A stretch of DNA of 47,218 bases, from positions 14,647 through 61,864 of the forward strand of contig PKYA01000075.1 of assembly GCA_003133545.1 (NCBI GenBank). Reading direction: 5' to 3'. This stretch comes from Acidimicrobiaceae bacterium. Lineage in GTDB: Bacteria > Actinomycetota > Acidimicrobiia > Acidimicrobiales > RAAP-2. Both the position numbers and the translations under genes were made by a program. Positions 7,429 through 15,066 of this stretch are shown here, piece by piece. Positions within the stretch are counted from its first letter, which is position 1. Each line of letters starts with the position of its first letter. The notes beneath the pieces are model-generated. The model was not told the origin of the DNA. It did not search any database and saw nothing but the letters and a program-made list of their open reading frames with translations.

Positions 7429-9468
7429 TCATGTGATGTCTTGCGCTTGGCTGCTCGCGGGCGTCGTCGAGGCGGTCGCCCCTTGCGTCGCCGCCCCGGG
7501 CGTGGTGGGAATGTCGTAGCGGTGGAGCGCGTAGCTCATGATCTGCGAGAAGACCGGCGCGGCTACCGTTCCCCCGAAGATCGGCGTGGGACGGTCGAGG
7601 ACGACGATCGTGGAAAAGGTCGGGTTCACCGCCGGGGCGAACCCGACGAACGAGGCCATGTACGCGCCGACGGTGTAGGCGTCCTTGCCGGTCGTCGGTA
7701 TCTGGGCCGTACCGGTCTTTCCCGCCACGGTGTACCCGGGCACGATCGCGCTGGTCCCCGTTCCGCTCGACACCACTTGCTCGAGCATGGACGTGAGCTC
7801 GGAGTCGACCTCGGGTGAGAACACCCGATGGGTCGGAGAGGCCGGGGTCTTGTTCACCGTGCCAGAGGGGTTGACCGTGGCCTGGACCAGCTCAGGCTGG
7901 ACGAATGTGCCGCCGTTGGCCACCGCGTTGTAGGCATCGAGGACCTGGAGGGCATTCACGGCGTCGACCTGCCCGATCGGCAATGAGACCATGTCCGTCG
8001 GCTCCCATTGCGCGGCGGTGGCCACGAGGCCGGCCGACTCTCCCGGGAAGTCGAGTCCGGTCGGCGTGCCGAATCCGAGGTTGCCGACCTGTGCGAGCAG
8101 GCGCTGCTCCCCCAATCCCTGCGCGATTATCGATGTGCCGATGTTGGAGGATTGGGCCAGGATCTGCGTTGCCGTGAGGTGCTCCGTCGGGTGCGGATCG
8201 GCATCGTGGAAGAGGGAGCCATCCAGCGTCATCTGGTCGGGAACGGTGAAGATGGAGTTCGGGTTGATGAGGCCGTCCTGGAGCGCAGCCGAGAACGTCA
8301 CGAGCTTGAAGACCGATCCCGGCTCGTACAACTGGGTCACCGCATAGTTGTTGGGTGCTTCGTTGACTGCGTCCTTAGGTCCGATCGGGATCACGCCGCC
8401 GGAGGCATCCGACGAGGCGGGAGGCGTGGGGGTCACGGGCGCCTTGGGGTGGGTCGAGACCAGATTGGCCATGGAGAGGATCTGGCCTGTCTTCACGTCC
8501 ATGACGATGGCCGTTCCGCTCAGTGCCTGGGAGGATTCGACGGCTTGCGCCAGAGCTTGTTCCGTCTCGTACTGCAACTGCGTATCGAGAGTGAGCTCAA
8601 TTCCCTGACCCGCCCTGCTCGAGACGAGGGAGGTGACGTCGGACTGTGGGAGCGACACCCCCGAAGGAGACTGGACGAGCGTCTCTTTGCCGGGTGTCCC
8701 CGCCAGCAATCCGTTGTACGCGTACTCGAGCCCCGCAGCGCCGCCGGTGCTGTTGGTGAAGCCCAACACGGGCTCGGCGAGATTCGCATTCGTCACCACC
8801 CGCCGGGAGGTGTCCGCCAGGGTGATCCCGGGGAAAGCGTCGGCCAAGACCTTCCTGCCCGTACTCTCGGGGAGCTGTCTGGCCAACACCACATAGCCGG
8901 AGTGCCGGTGGAGCTCTGGGGCGAGTGTCGCCGCAGGCACGTTCAGCAACGGCGCCAGCGCCTCGGCGGTCTTCACGGGATGGGCCACTTGAAAATCGTC
9001 CGCAACCACATTGTCGGTGGGAATGGAGAGGGCCAGTGGCGAGCCGTCGCGCGCGTAGATGCCGCCGCGCAGCGAGTCCAGCCGGATCGACTCCGTCGAC
9101 TCCCCTCGGGCGGCAGCCTGGTAGGACGACGAATGGAGGATCTGAACATCGACGAGGCGCGCCATAAGGAGGAACAGGCAGGCCGCCAAGACAATGCGCA
9201 CCAGGCGAATGCGCTTGTGAAAAGTGACAGCCGCTGCGGAGGCGGGTCGGGTGGGCGACGTGCGCTTGCGGGCGCGCCGAGGATCAATGGTGGGCCGAGG
9301 AGACCGGCGCGGCACGGGTGCGACCGGGCGCGCCCGGTGCGTGGTTTCCAGCCGACGAGCTGGACGAGCTGGACGCGCTGGACGAGCTGTTACCCGGGGG
9401 GCGGCAACGGAGGATCTACCCGAGACGGAGCGCGCTCGTGGAGACGAGTGCCGCGTCGTGACGCTCAT
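7429..9468 (-). CDS. ftsI: Class B penicillin-binding protein (FtsI/PBP3 septal transpeptidase)
   Basis: FtsI is the septal DD-transpeptidase paired with FtsW. The 679-residue protein has an unusually long Arg/Pro/Ser-rich cytoplasmic tail (1-80), one membrane helix (about 87-107), a PBP dimer domain with the RGGIYARDG motif (134-142), and the transpeptidase domain with SVFK (385-388, nucleophile Ser385), SSN (440-442) and KTG (584-586). The C-terminus is Thr/Ser/Ala-rich. Start ATG 9468 overlaps the stop of the ftsL-like gene by 4 bp (ATGA). The cytoplasmic tail contains an ARP triplet repeat generated by a 9-bp DNA repeat. No PASTA domains are seen, so a FtsI/PbpB role is preferred over StkP-linked PBPs. 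Confidence 0.95.
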   Translation of the reverse strand: MSVTTRHSSPRARSVSGRSSVAAPRVTARPARPARPARRLETTHRARPVAPVPRRSPRPTIDPRRARKRTSPTRPASAAAVTFHKRIRLVRIVLAACLFLLMARLVDVQILHSSSYQAAARGESTESIRLDSLRGGIYARDGSPLALSIPTDNVVADDFQVAHPVKTAEALAPLLNVPAATLAPELHRHSGYVVLARQLPESTGRKVLADAFPGITLADTSRRVVTNANLAEPVLGFTNSTGGAAGLEYAYNGLLAGTPGKETLVQSPSGVSLPQSDVTSLVSSRAGQGIELTLDTQLQYETEQALAQAVESSQALSGTAIVMDVKTGQILSMANLVSTHPKAPVTPTPPASSDASGGVIPIGPKDAVNEAPNNYAVTQLYEPGSVFKLVTFSAALQDGLINPNSIFTVPDQMTLDGSLFHDADPHPTEHLTATQILAQSSNIGTSIIAQGLGEQRLLAQVGNLGFGTPTGLDFPGESAGLVATAAQWEPTDMVSLPIGQVDAVNALQVLDAYNAVANGGTFVQPELVQATVNPSGTVNKTPASPTHRVFSPEVDSELTSMLEQVVSSGTGTSAIVPGYTVAGKTGTAQIPTTGKDAYTVGAYMASFVGFAPAVNPTFSTIVVLDRPTPIFGGTVAAPVFSQIMSYALHRYDIPTTPGAATQGATASTTPASSQAQDIT
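9354..9389 (-). repeat. 9-bp tandem repeat (4 copies) inside ftsI
   Basis: GACGAGCTG occurs at 9354-9362, 9363-9371 and 9381-9389, with one variant (GACGCGCTG) at 9372-9380. In the ftsI frame it encodes the ARP-ARP-ARP stretch of the cytoplasmic tail (about residues 28-38). Copy-number change would keep frame, so the tail length may vary between strains. Confidence 0.85.
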
Positions 9469-9962
9469 TGGCCACCGGTCGGCGTGGTCGTCGTCGTGGT
9501 GGTGGGCGCGGTTGTCGTCGTGGTGGGCGACGGGGCCGGAGCGGGCGTGAGAATCGGTGCGGCCAGCGGGGTGTTCAACGAGACCGACGGGAGTTGCGTG
9601 ACGTGGCTGCGGACCATGTGTTGTTGCCCGGTGGCGGAACCCACGATCCGTGCCGGCGTCTCGAGGCGTGAGACGCGGAGTTCCAGTTCACGATGCTGCT
9701 CTTGCGCAATCTGCAGGCGTTGGTCCAGCGCGGACATGCGCACCTGGCCGCTGGCCAGCACCGCCTGCCCGACCACGACAACCAGAAGGGCCAGCACCAC
9801 CATGACGACGGGGAGGAACCGGATGACCCGGCTGCGCGCGCCATCACGGCGTCGTGAAGGAACGACTTCGAGAGGGGGCGGACTCGCCGAAGTTCGCCCT
9901 GGATCGTGTCCAGAGCGAGAGGATGCGACCCGACGGGCCGCGCCCGATGACGCTGGTGCCAT
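9465..9962 (-). CDS. ftsL: FtsL-like divisome protein (single-pass, coiled coil)
   Basis: The 165-residue product starts at ATG 9962, overlapping the rsmH stop by one base (TGATG), and ends overlapping ftsI. It has a basic Ser/Pro-rich cytoplasmic part (about 1-50), one very hydrophobic helix (FLPVVMVVLALLVVVVGQAV, about 52-72), then a short Leu/Arg/Glu coiled-coil segment with LDQRLQIAQEQHRELELRV, and a Thr/Pro-rich tail (about 140-163). Bacterial FtsL is poorly conserved in sequence; identification rests on topology, length and the invariant slot between rsmH and ftsI. FtsL scaffolds FtsQ/FtsB and activates FtsWI. The poly-Thr tail is unusual and recurs in the CapA-like protein of this window. 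Confidence 0.8.
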   Translation of the reverse strand: MAPASSGAARRVASSRSGHDPGRTSASPPPLEVVPSRRRDGARSRVIRFLPVVMVVLALLVVVVGQAVLASGQVRMSALDQRLQIAQEQHRELELRVSRLETPARIVGSATGQQHMVRSHVTQLPSVSLNTPLAAPILTPAPAPSPTTTTTAPTTTTTTTPTGGQ

Positions 9963-10885
9963 CAGTCGACCGCCGTGCGGACGATGGCGCGCAACCGCGC
10001 GCTCTGGGCTCGGCGGTTGCCGGCGATCTCCGCCGCGGCCGGGCGGCGGCTGCCGCGGAAGACCAGTTGATGCCGCGCCACCGCGCCGCAGACACAGGGC
10101 AGCTGGGGCGGACAGGTGCAACCGCCGGTGGTCGCCCGGGCGAATATCGCCTTGGTCAGGCGATCCTCGCCCGAGTGGTAGCTGATAACGGCACACCGGC
10201 CGCCGACGGCGAGCCGGTCGAGTGCGACAGGGAGAGCGGTCTCTAACTGCCCGAGCTCGTCGTTGACGGCGATGCGCAGAGCTTGGAACACCCGGGTGGC
10301 GGGATGGCCTCTGCGGCGGAGTGCAGCCGGAACCGCCGCAGCGACGGCATCTGCCAGCTGCACCGTCGACGTGAGGGGACGGGCGGCCACGACGGCCCGG
10401 GCGATCCGCGACGACAACCGCCCCTCACCGTTCTCCCGGAAGAGAGCCGTCAGCGCCGCCTCGGGAAGCTCGTTGGCCAGTTGTCCGGCCGTGGTACCCG
10501 TCGACGGGTCGAACCGCATGTCGATGGGCGCGTCGGAGCGGAAGGAGAAACCCCTCTCGCCCCAGTCGATCTGGGGCGAGCTCACCCCGAGATCGAAGAG
10601 CACCCCGGAAAGAGGCTCCATCGTGACGTCGGCCAGCCCGGAGAACGGTGCGTGCACCAGGTCCACGCGTTCGCCGAACGGGGCCAAACGCACCGCGGCA
10701 GCCTCGAGCGCGGCGGGATCCCGGTCGAGGCCGATGACTCGCAGCCCGGGATAAGCCGCCAGCAGTGCGGCAGCATGGCCCCCTCCGCCCACCGTGGCGT
10801 CGATCACCACGCCGTCCGGCACGGCGGCAAAGAGCGCCACAACCTCATCGCGCAGCACCGGAATGTGTTCGAATGAGTGGACCAT
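9962..10885 (-). CDS. rsmH: 16S rRNA (cytosine(1402)-N4)-methyltransferase RsmH
   Basis: RsmH (MraW) methylates C1402 of 16S rRNA in the P site and is the classical second gene of dcw clusters. From ATG 10885 it has 307 residues, begins VHSFEHIPVLRDEV, and shows the SAM motif DATVGGGGHA (29-38), then the GVLFDLGVSSPQID motif, GERGFSFR and MRFDP. The C-terminal region contains the Cys-rich CTCPPQLPCVCG seen in many family members and ends with RRAQSARLRAI. A GGGGGG run six bases upstream fits a ribosome site and excludes the much longer upstream open frame. It overlaps the ftsL-like gene by one base. Confidence 0.96.
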   Translation of the reverse strand: MVHSFEHIPVLRDEVVALFAAVPDGVVIDATVGGGGHAAALLAAYPGLRVIGLDRDPAALEAAAVRLAPFGERVDLVHAPFSGLADVTMEPLSGVLFDLGVSSPQIDWGERGFSFRSDAPIDMRFDPSTGTTAGQLANELPEAALTALFRENGEGRLSSRIARAVVAARPLTSTVQLADAVAAAVPAALRRRGHPATRVFQALRIAVNDELGQLETALPVALDRLAVGGRCAVISYHSGEDRLTKAIFARATTGGCTCPPQLPCVCGAVARHQLVFRGSRRPAAAEIAGNRRAQSARLRAIVRTAVD

Positions 10886-10912
10886 CTGCAGCCCCCCGAC
10901 TGGTTTGAGGAG

Positions 10913-10966
10913 CGATGGGTACGAAACCCATCGACCTGCGTGGAAGAGGGTGGAGTGATCTTCCAC
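10913..10966 (-). other. Two perfect hairpins in the mraZ-rsmH intergenic leader
   Basis: Hairpin 1: CGATGGGT (10913-10920) pairs with ACCCATCG (10926-10933) around a 5-nt loop, reading UUCGU in the transcript. Hairpin 2: GTGGAAGA (10940-10947) pairs with TCTTCCAC (10959-10966) around 11 nt. Both are inside the 155-bp gap between the mraZ stop and the rsmH ATG, the nearer one 27 bases from the start codon. No T-run follows, so translational control or RNA processing is more likely than termination. This is inference from structure only. Confidence 0.5.
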
Positions 10967-11040
10967 AGCGCCGGTCGAGGAGCTGCACATGGTCCAACGG
11001 TCGTGCACTTCTGTTCTGGGTTTGAGTTCGGTCTGAAGCG

Positions 11041-11487
11041 TCACCCCTCCCCGTCCTCGTCCACGTCGTCGTCGTCGCCGTTCAGCAACCAACTCTCTTC
11101 GGGGAGGACACGCTCCTCCCATCGTGAGGGGTTCCAAAGCTCTACGCGGTCGATGGCGCCGAGCACCAGCACTTCGCTTTCCAGTCCGGCGAACTCCCGG
11201 AGGCGCGCTGGTATCGCCATTCGGCCCTGTCGATCTATCTCCACTTCGTGCGAGTTCGACGCCCAGACTCGGGCCCGGTTGCGGTCGCGGACGCGACCCG
11301 ATTCCGCCTTCTTCTTCAGGACCTCCATCCGACGCTCGAACTCCCCCGGAGTCCACAGCGAGAGGCAGCCCTCGGAGTGCTGGCTCAAGTACCCGCCCTT
11401 CTCGAACGGGACGCGGAACTTGGCAGGCAGGATCACCCGACCCTTGATGTCGAGCGAATGCTCGTGCCTCCCTACGAATCCTGCCAC
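11041..11487 (-). CDS. mraZ: Transcriptional regulator / division protein MraZ
   Basis: MraZ is a DNA-binding ring-forming protein with two SpoVT/AbrB-like halves; it represses or modulates its own dcw promoter. From GTG 11487 (GGGAG about nine bases upstream) it has 148 residues, near the usual 140-152. The two signature halves are DIKGRVILPAKFR (about 13-25) and DRQGRMAIPARLR (about 84-96). The C-terminus is an acidic DDDD/DEDGEG tail. A GTG at 11535 would add 16 residues but lies inside the MraZ box array and the predicted 5' leader, so the shorter form is preferred. It is the first gene of the minus-strand dcw transcript. Confidence 0.93.
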   Translation of the reverse strand: MAGFVGRHEHSLDIKGRVILPAKFRVPFEKGGYLSQHSEGCLSLWTPGEFERRMEVLKKKAESGRVRDRNRARVWASNSHEVEIDRQGRMAIPARLREFAGLESEVLVLGAIDRVELWNPSRWEERVLPEESWLLNGDDDDVDEDGEG

Positions 11488-11529
11488 CGGCCAGATCTCC
11501 CACGACGCTCCCTGAGCTGCGTCCCTGAA

Positions 11530-11582
11530 CGCCACCCCACTCCATTTCGCGCCACTCTACGCCCTTTGCCTCCACCTGGCAA
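11530..11582 (-). promoter_or_regulatory. dcw promoter with MraZ operator boxes
   Basis: On the minus strand TTGCCA (11582-11577) and TAGAGT (11559-11554) are separated by 17 bases. Overlapping them are five pentamers at an exact 10-bp period: TGGAG 11574-11570, GGGCG 11564-11560, TGGCG 11554-11550, TGGAG 11544-11540 and TGGCG 11534-11530. MraZ is known to bind direct TGGGN-type repeats with 5-nt spacers, so this is very probably its autoregulatory operator; the match to TGGNG rather than TGGGN is a local variation. Confidence 0.75.
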
Positions 11583-11775
11583 CAACCGATATCCCCCCTC
11601 CTCCCTTTGACCCCAGCCCGAGGGCGCGACGCGCCCGAAAGGCACCAAACACGGGGAAGGAAAGGGCGGCTCTCAGCGCCCGGAGCGGCCGGCGCAGCTA
11701 CAACCGACAGGCGCCAATCCAGGCAATCAACCGACAGCCAACAGGCAGCCACTCGCGGCGGCGAGACGAGCGGAG

Positions 11776-12471
11776 TCAGGCCTGTTGGATCGGCCCGTCC
11801 CTTCCCCAGACGGGTAAGGATGACAGGAGCGTGTCGCGCAGTGCGGTGACTTCAAGTGGGCCGTCGTCCAGATCTTCGAGGCCAACCGCCGCGTGCCGGA
11901 GGTCTTCGACCAGAGCGGCGCTCGTGGTCGGGTCGACCGCGAGGAGGTCGATGAGCGGGGCGGGGTCCCATCGTGTGTACGCGCAGGTATGGAAGAGGGC
12001 GCCTTCTCGGCTGCGCCACTGGGAGATGCCCATGACCTTGCGCCCGCTCGAGAACACTTCTCCCGGGCCGCGCCCGGAGAAGCACACCAAGGCGCCGTGC
12101 GCGCCGGGCGCGGCGGGGCCGCGATGCACCGCGTACTCGCCGGTCCCCAGAGTGCGCAGGGCATCGCTCCACCACGCACCAACCCAACTCGCGGCGGAGG
12201 TGACATCGGCCTCCCACAACGGGTCGGCCTGAGGGATCCATACCTCAATCCACAGATGGTCGCCCGGACGGACAAGGACCGCTCCCCCACCCCCGCGCCG
12301 GTGCACGACGTCGACGCCGCTTTGGGCCGCGCGCGGTCCTACGACTGCGTCGGCGCGCTGTGCGCTCCCGAGGACGATCGTCGGCCGGTCTAGCGTCCGG
12401 ACCACGGCGTAGCGGTTCGGAAGGGACCTGAATTGCTCTACGTCAAAGGGCGAGGGAGTTGGAGCCGCCAC
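11776..12471 (-). CDS. Lipoate-protein ligase A-like protein (BPL/LplA/LipB domain)
   Basis: The product (231 residues from GTG 12471; a start at 12549 would overlap the upstream gene) contains the BPL/LplA/LipB fold motifs: VLGSAQ, then HRRGGGGAVLV matching the RRxxGGG lipoyl-AMP loop, and a GRKVMGISQWR stretch containing the catalytic-type Lys of the KxxG motif. Such proteins attach lipoate or octanoate to E2 and GcvH proteins, or act as amidotransferases. The substrate cannot be told from sequence, and no lipoylated-protein gene is nearby. It follows the HNH gene by 11 bp and is probably co-transcribed. The 304 bp between it and the mraZ start contain the dcw promoter and otherwise only a repeated CAACCGACAG (11701-11710 and 11728-11737). 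Confidence 0.85.
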   Translation of the reverse strand: MAAPTPSPFDVEQFRSLPNRYAVVRTLDRPTIVLGSAQRADAVVGPRAAQSGVDVVHRRGGGGAVLVRPGDHLWIEVWIPQADPLWEADVTSAASWVGAWWSDALRTLGTGEYAVHRGPAAPGAHGALVCFSGRGPGEVFSSGRKVMGISQWRSREGALFHTCAYTRWDPAPLIDLLAVDPTTSAALVEDLRHAAVGLEDLDDGPLEVTALRDTLLSSLPVWGRDGPIQQA

Positions 12472-12482
12472 CGAGCTTCGGC

Positions 12483-12995
12483 TCAGGATGCGGCAGCAAG
12501 ATACGGCTCCCACAAAGGATCCACATCGGAGAGGTGGCGCAACCGCCACAGGTAGCCGTCCGGCGGCGCAGGCTTGACGCGCAGGGTCCAGCCCAATTCG
12601 GAGAGAAGCTGGTCAGCTTTGGTCAGGTTGTCGCGCTTGCAGGCGGCCACCACGTTGGACCAATCGTGGGTCCCACCCCTGCTGCGCGGGATCACGTGAT
12701 CGATGGTGTCGGCCGGTTCCGAGCAGTACACGCAGAGGCCGCCGTCGCGGCGGAGCACCGAGCGCCGCGTCACCGGCGGCGTCCGCGCCCAGCGCGGAAT
12801 GCGGACCATGTGCGCCAAGCGGACGATCGACGGCACGTCCACATTGAGCGACGCCGAGTGGAAGACGGCACAGTCCTCCCGGAATGCCACCGGTTCGGCC
12901 CGGCCGGCCAGCACGAGCACGACCGCACGGCGATCGGAGACAAGAGCCAGCGGCTCGAACGTCGCATTGAGGAGGAGCACCCGCTCCATGTTCAC
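12483..12995 (-). CDS. HNH endonuclease
   Basis: A 170-residue protein with the zinc-coordinating HNH core typical of the actinobacterial group: CVYC (88-91), DHVIPRSRGG (99-108) with the catalytic His100, W112-S-N114, and C119 in ACKRDN. The N-terminal half, starting ERVLLLNATFEPL, matches small stand-alone HNH proteins found widely in actinobacterial chromosomes. These have no settled function; some are linked to DNA repair or phage packaging, but here there is no phage context. GTG 12995 or ATG 12989 can start it. The next gene downstream is the LplA-like protein. Confidence 0.9.
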   Translation of the reverse strand: MNMERVLLLNATFEPLALVSDRRAVVLVLAGRAEPVAFREDCAVFHSASLNVDVPSIVRLAHMVRIPRWARTPPVTRRSVLRRDGGLCVYCSEPADTIDHVIPRSRGGTHDWSNVVAACKRDNLTKADQLLSELGWTLRVKPAPPDGYLWRLRHLSDVDPLWEPYLAAAS

Positions 12996-13130
12996 GCCAC
13001 CCGGACGGGGCCTGGCAACGGCGCCATCCCGGACCGGCGGGCCGTGGAGACTGACGGGCGGTCCGGGGCTCGGTCAGGGGCCCGGCTGCAGTTGGCTCCC
13101 GCCATCAGAGAAGTCACAACGAGAGAGAGG

Positions 13131-13439
13131 TTACCCGCGGCGGGGGTGCGTCCTCCGACACCACTGGAGGTAGTGCACCACGTCGTCGCCACGCAGACGC
13201 GCCTCGCTGCCAGTGCCCCCGAAGGCCGTGATCAGGCGGAATCGCCAGTACGCGTCACCCGGAACGGGCAAGAACGGCGGGCGACGCCACCATCCCCGCC
13301 GCGACAGGCGAGCCAGAGCAGCTGGGCCCGCCCACCACAGAGATGGGTGTGTGATGACGGCCGACGCGACGACGGCGGCGTCACGGCCGAGGTGGCGGGA
13401 AGGTGCAGCCGCTCCCGGCTCAATCGGCGGCACGCTCAT
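13131..13439 (-). CDS. Small conserved actinobacterial protein of unknown function
   Basis: The 102-residue protein starts at ATG 13439, overlapping the ROK kinase stop by 4 bp (ATGA), which supports translation coupling. The middle is Trp/Arg/Pro-rich (SRRGWWRRPPFLPVPG, about 46-61), followed by YWRFRLITAFGG, and the C-terminus has DVVHYLQWCRR. This pattern is familiar from short uncharacterised actinobacterial proteins. There is no signal peptide or confident membrane helix. Basic and aromatic composition could suit a peripheral membrane or nucleic-acid contact, but no function is assigned. Confidence 0.75.
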   Translation of the reverse strand: MSVPPIEPGAAAPSRHLGRDAAVVASAVITHPSLWWAGPAALARLSRRGWWRRPPFLPVPGDAYWRFRLITAFGGTGSEARLRGDDVVHYLQWCRRTHPRRG

Positions 13440-14377
13440 TGGCCGGCGTCCAGCCCGCGCCACCCGAGGCTCGCCGCGCCGATCAGCGGTCCGCTCTCAG
13501 CCAGAGCGCCCGGGACGATACGTGCCCCCCGAGCGAACTCGAGCCGGCAACGCCGGTCCATCTCTCGCTGCGCGGCAGTGAAGAACGGCTCACCGAATCC
13601 CAGGGCCACCGAGCCGCTCACCACCGCCAACGGAAGGTCGAGCAGGTTGACCACCGACGCCACCGCCAGGCCGACCAGCGTTCCCGTGCGGCGCACGAGA
13701 TCGGGAGGAGCCATCCGCGCCGGGTGCCCGGTGATGGTGGCGAGCGCGGTCCCCGACGCTTCGGCCTCGAGACATCCTCGACCTCCGCACGGGCAGGGGC
13801 GCCCTTCGGGTTCGACCACCACGTGCCCGATGTGCCCCGCGTTCCCCAACCGGCCGCCAAGAAGCTTCCCGTCGAGAACGAGTCCGCCGCCCACACCGGT
13901 CGAGACCACCATACCGATGAAGTCGGGCCGGCCCGTGGCCGCGCCGACCCAGCCCTCGCCGAGCGCCAGCGCCTTCGCGTCATTGTCCACGTAGGTCGGC
14001 AGATCAGTGAGCTTGCGCAGGCGCGCCCGCAAGGGGAAGCCGCGCCAGGCGCCGATATTGAGAGGGCTCACGGTCTCACCTCCCGGGGTCATCGGCCCTC
14101 CGCAGCCGGCGCCGCACACCACTATCCGATCGCCCGAACCTGCCGCTCTGCGCACGCTGCCCACCAGATCGGCCAGGGTGTCCCACAACATCTCGGCCGC
14201 CGCCGAGGCATTGCCGTCAGACGTCATCTCCGCGGGAGCGGGGTGCGGCGTGGGCACCTGGAGATGGTGCACGAGCGCGCCGGAACGGTTCACCAGGCCG
14301 GCAGCCATCTTGGTGCCACCGATGTCGATGGCCAGCGCCAGATCGATCACCGATGTCGGGAGTGGGACCAGGACCAC
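13436..14377 (-). CDS. ROK family sugar kinase (glucokinase-like)
   Basis: The 313-residue protein has the ATP-binding phosphate-1 motif DIGGTKMAAGLV (18-29), the sugar-binding region with YVDNDAKALALGE and GTGVGGGLVLDGK, and the ROK zinc motif CPCGGRGCLEAEASG preceded by the metal-ligand His in GHIGHVV. ROK kinases phosphorylate glucose, N-acetylglucosamine or N-acetylmannosamine; no DNA-binding N-terminal domain is present, so it is an enzyme rather than a repressor. GTG 14377 is used; a GTG at 14350 is an alternative nine codons in. Glucokinase is the most likely annotation in an actinobacterium, but substrate is not proven. Confidence 0.9.
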   Translation of the reverse strand: MVLVPLPTSVIDLALAIDIGGTKMAAGLVNRSGALVHHLQVPTPHPAPAEMTSDGNASAAAEMLWDTLADLVGSVRRAAGSGDRIVVCGAGCGGPMTPGGETVSPLNIGAWRGFPLRARLRKLTDLPTYVDNDAKALALGEGWVGAATGRPDFIGMVVSTGVGGGLVLDGKLLGGRLGNAGHIGHVVVEPEGRPCPCGGRGCLEAEASGTALATITGHPARMAPPDLVRRTGTLVGLAVASVVNLLDLPLAVVSGSVALGFGEPFFTAAQREMDRRCRLEFARGARIVPGALAESGPLIGAASLGWRGLDAGQ

Positions 14378-14416
14378 CGCGACGCCGTCACGCGCCGCGC
14401 CGCCGCCCCGGGGGGT

Positions 14417-14821
14417 TCAGTTGTCGCGGCGATGGAATCGGGCGCGAAACCAGTCCCGGGCGTCGCTGACGGCTCCCTCGAGTCCATTCGACGCGGCCGA
14501 GGCCTTCGACTGTTCACCATCTCTCGATCGGGTCAGGTCATGCCATCCGGCCCGACCCATCCGGCGCAGATTGCGCTCGAACACCACGGCAGAGCCGAAC
14601 ATGATGATGACGCCGATGAACCCGAGGACGGGCGTCTTGGCAAAGAAGGCGACGAGGACGACCACCCCGATGACGAACGTCACAGCGGCCCACTTGCAGT
14701 AGCGGCCGGCATGGCGGTACACCGACTCCGAGCGGACCCTCTCCGCGAACTCCGGGTCCTGGCGAACGAGCGACTCCTCGAGTTCCGCCAGTATTCGCTG
14801 TTCGTGGTCAGAAAGAGGCAC
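14417..14821 (-). CDS. DUF3040 membrane protein
   Basis: The 134-residue protein begins PLSDHEQRILAELEESL, the diagnostic N-terminal motif of DUF3040 proteins of actinobacteria, followed by two adjacent hydrophobic helices (about 45-62 and 67-84) and a charged cytoplasmic C-terminus ending RDWFRARFHRRDN. Function is unknown; in many actinobacteria these small proteins lie close to dcw or mraZ loci, as here. It precedes the ROK kinase by 39 bp on the same strand. Confidence 0.9.
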   Translation of the reverse strand: MPLSDHEQRILAELEESLVRQDPEFAERVRSESVYRHAGRYCKWAAVTFVIGVVVLVAFFAKTPVLGFIGVIIMFGSAVVFERNLRRMGRAGWHDLTRSRDGEQSKASAASNGLEGAVSDARDWFRARFHRRDN

Positions 14822-14997
14822 GAGCCATACCCCCCAATCTCCAGCGCATCATCGTGCCCGACCCCGCGACAAACCTTCAGTGGCCATCATGCAATACCCA
14901 TATTTGCACGCCTTCGCAGAACAGACAACGTACCTGTGTTCCTTTTGGCGCCTGCCGGTGACCACGCCTGCCAGCTTACGACCACCCTCACGGGCAC

Positions 14998-15021
14998 GGC
15001 ACGCGGCGGCGTGCCTTTTTT
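14998..15021 (+). terminator. Rho-independent terminator, plus strand
   Basis: GGCACGC (14998-15004) pairs perfectly with GCGTGCC (15009-15015) around a GGCG loop and is followed directly by six T residues (15016-15021). This is the textbook intrinsic-terminator layout on the plus strand, yet no plus-strand gene is seen upstream within the window. Confidence 0.75.
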
Positions 15022-15026
15022 CGCCC

Positions 15027-15066
15027 GTCCGGAGCTCCGGACGGAGCTCCGGACGGAGCTCCGGGC
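15027..15066. repeat. Tandem palindromic 12-bp repeat
   Basis: The unit GGAGCTCCGGAC occurs at 15031-15042 and 15043-15054, with a third copy at 15055-15066 differing at one base. The sequence 15027-15042 is a perfect 16-bp palindrome, and every unit contains the self-complementary GGAGCTCC, so several alternative hairpins are possible. It lies about 170 bp before the synthetase start. Confidence 0.85.

Noticed and set aside
10886-11752. N-terminal extension of rsmH through mraZ
   Set aside because: It runs antiparallel in codon sense to mraZ and lacks family similarity; RsmH homology starts at the residue after ATG 10885.
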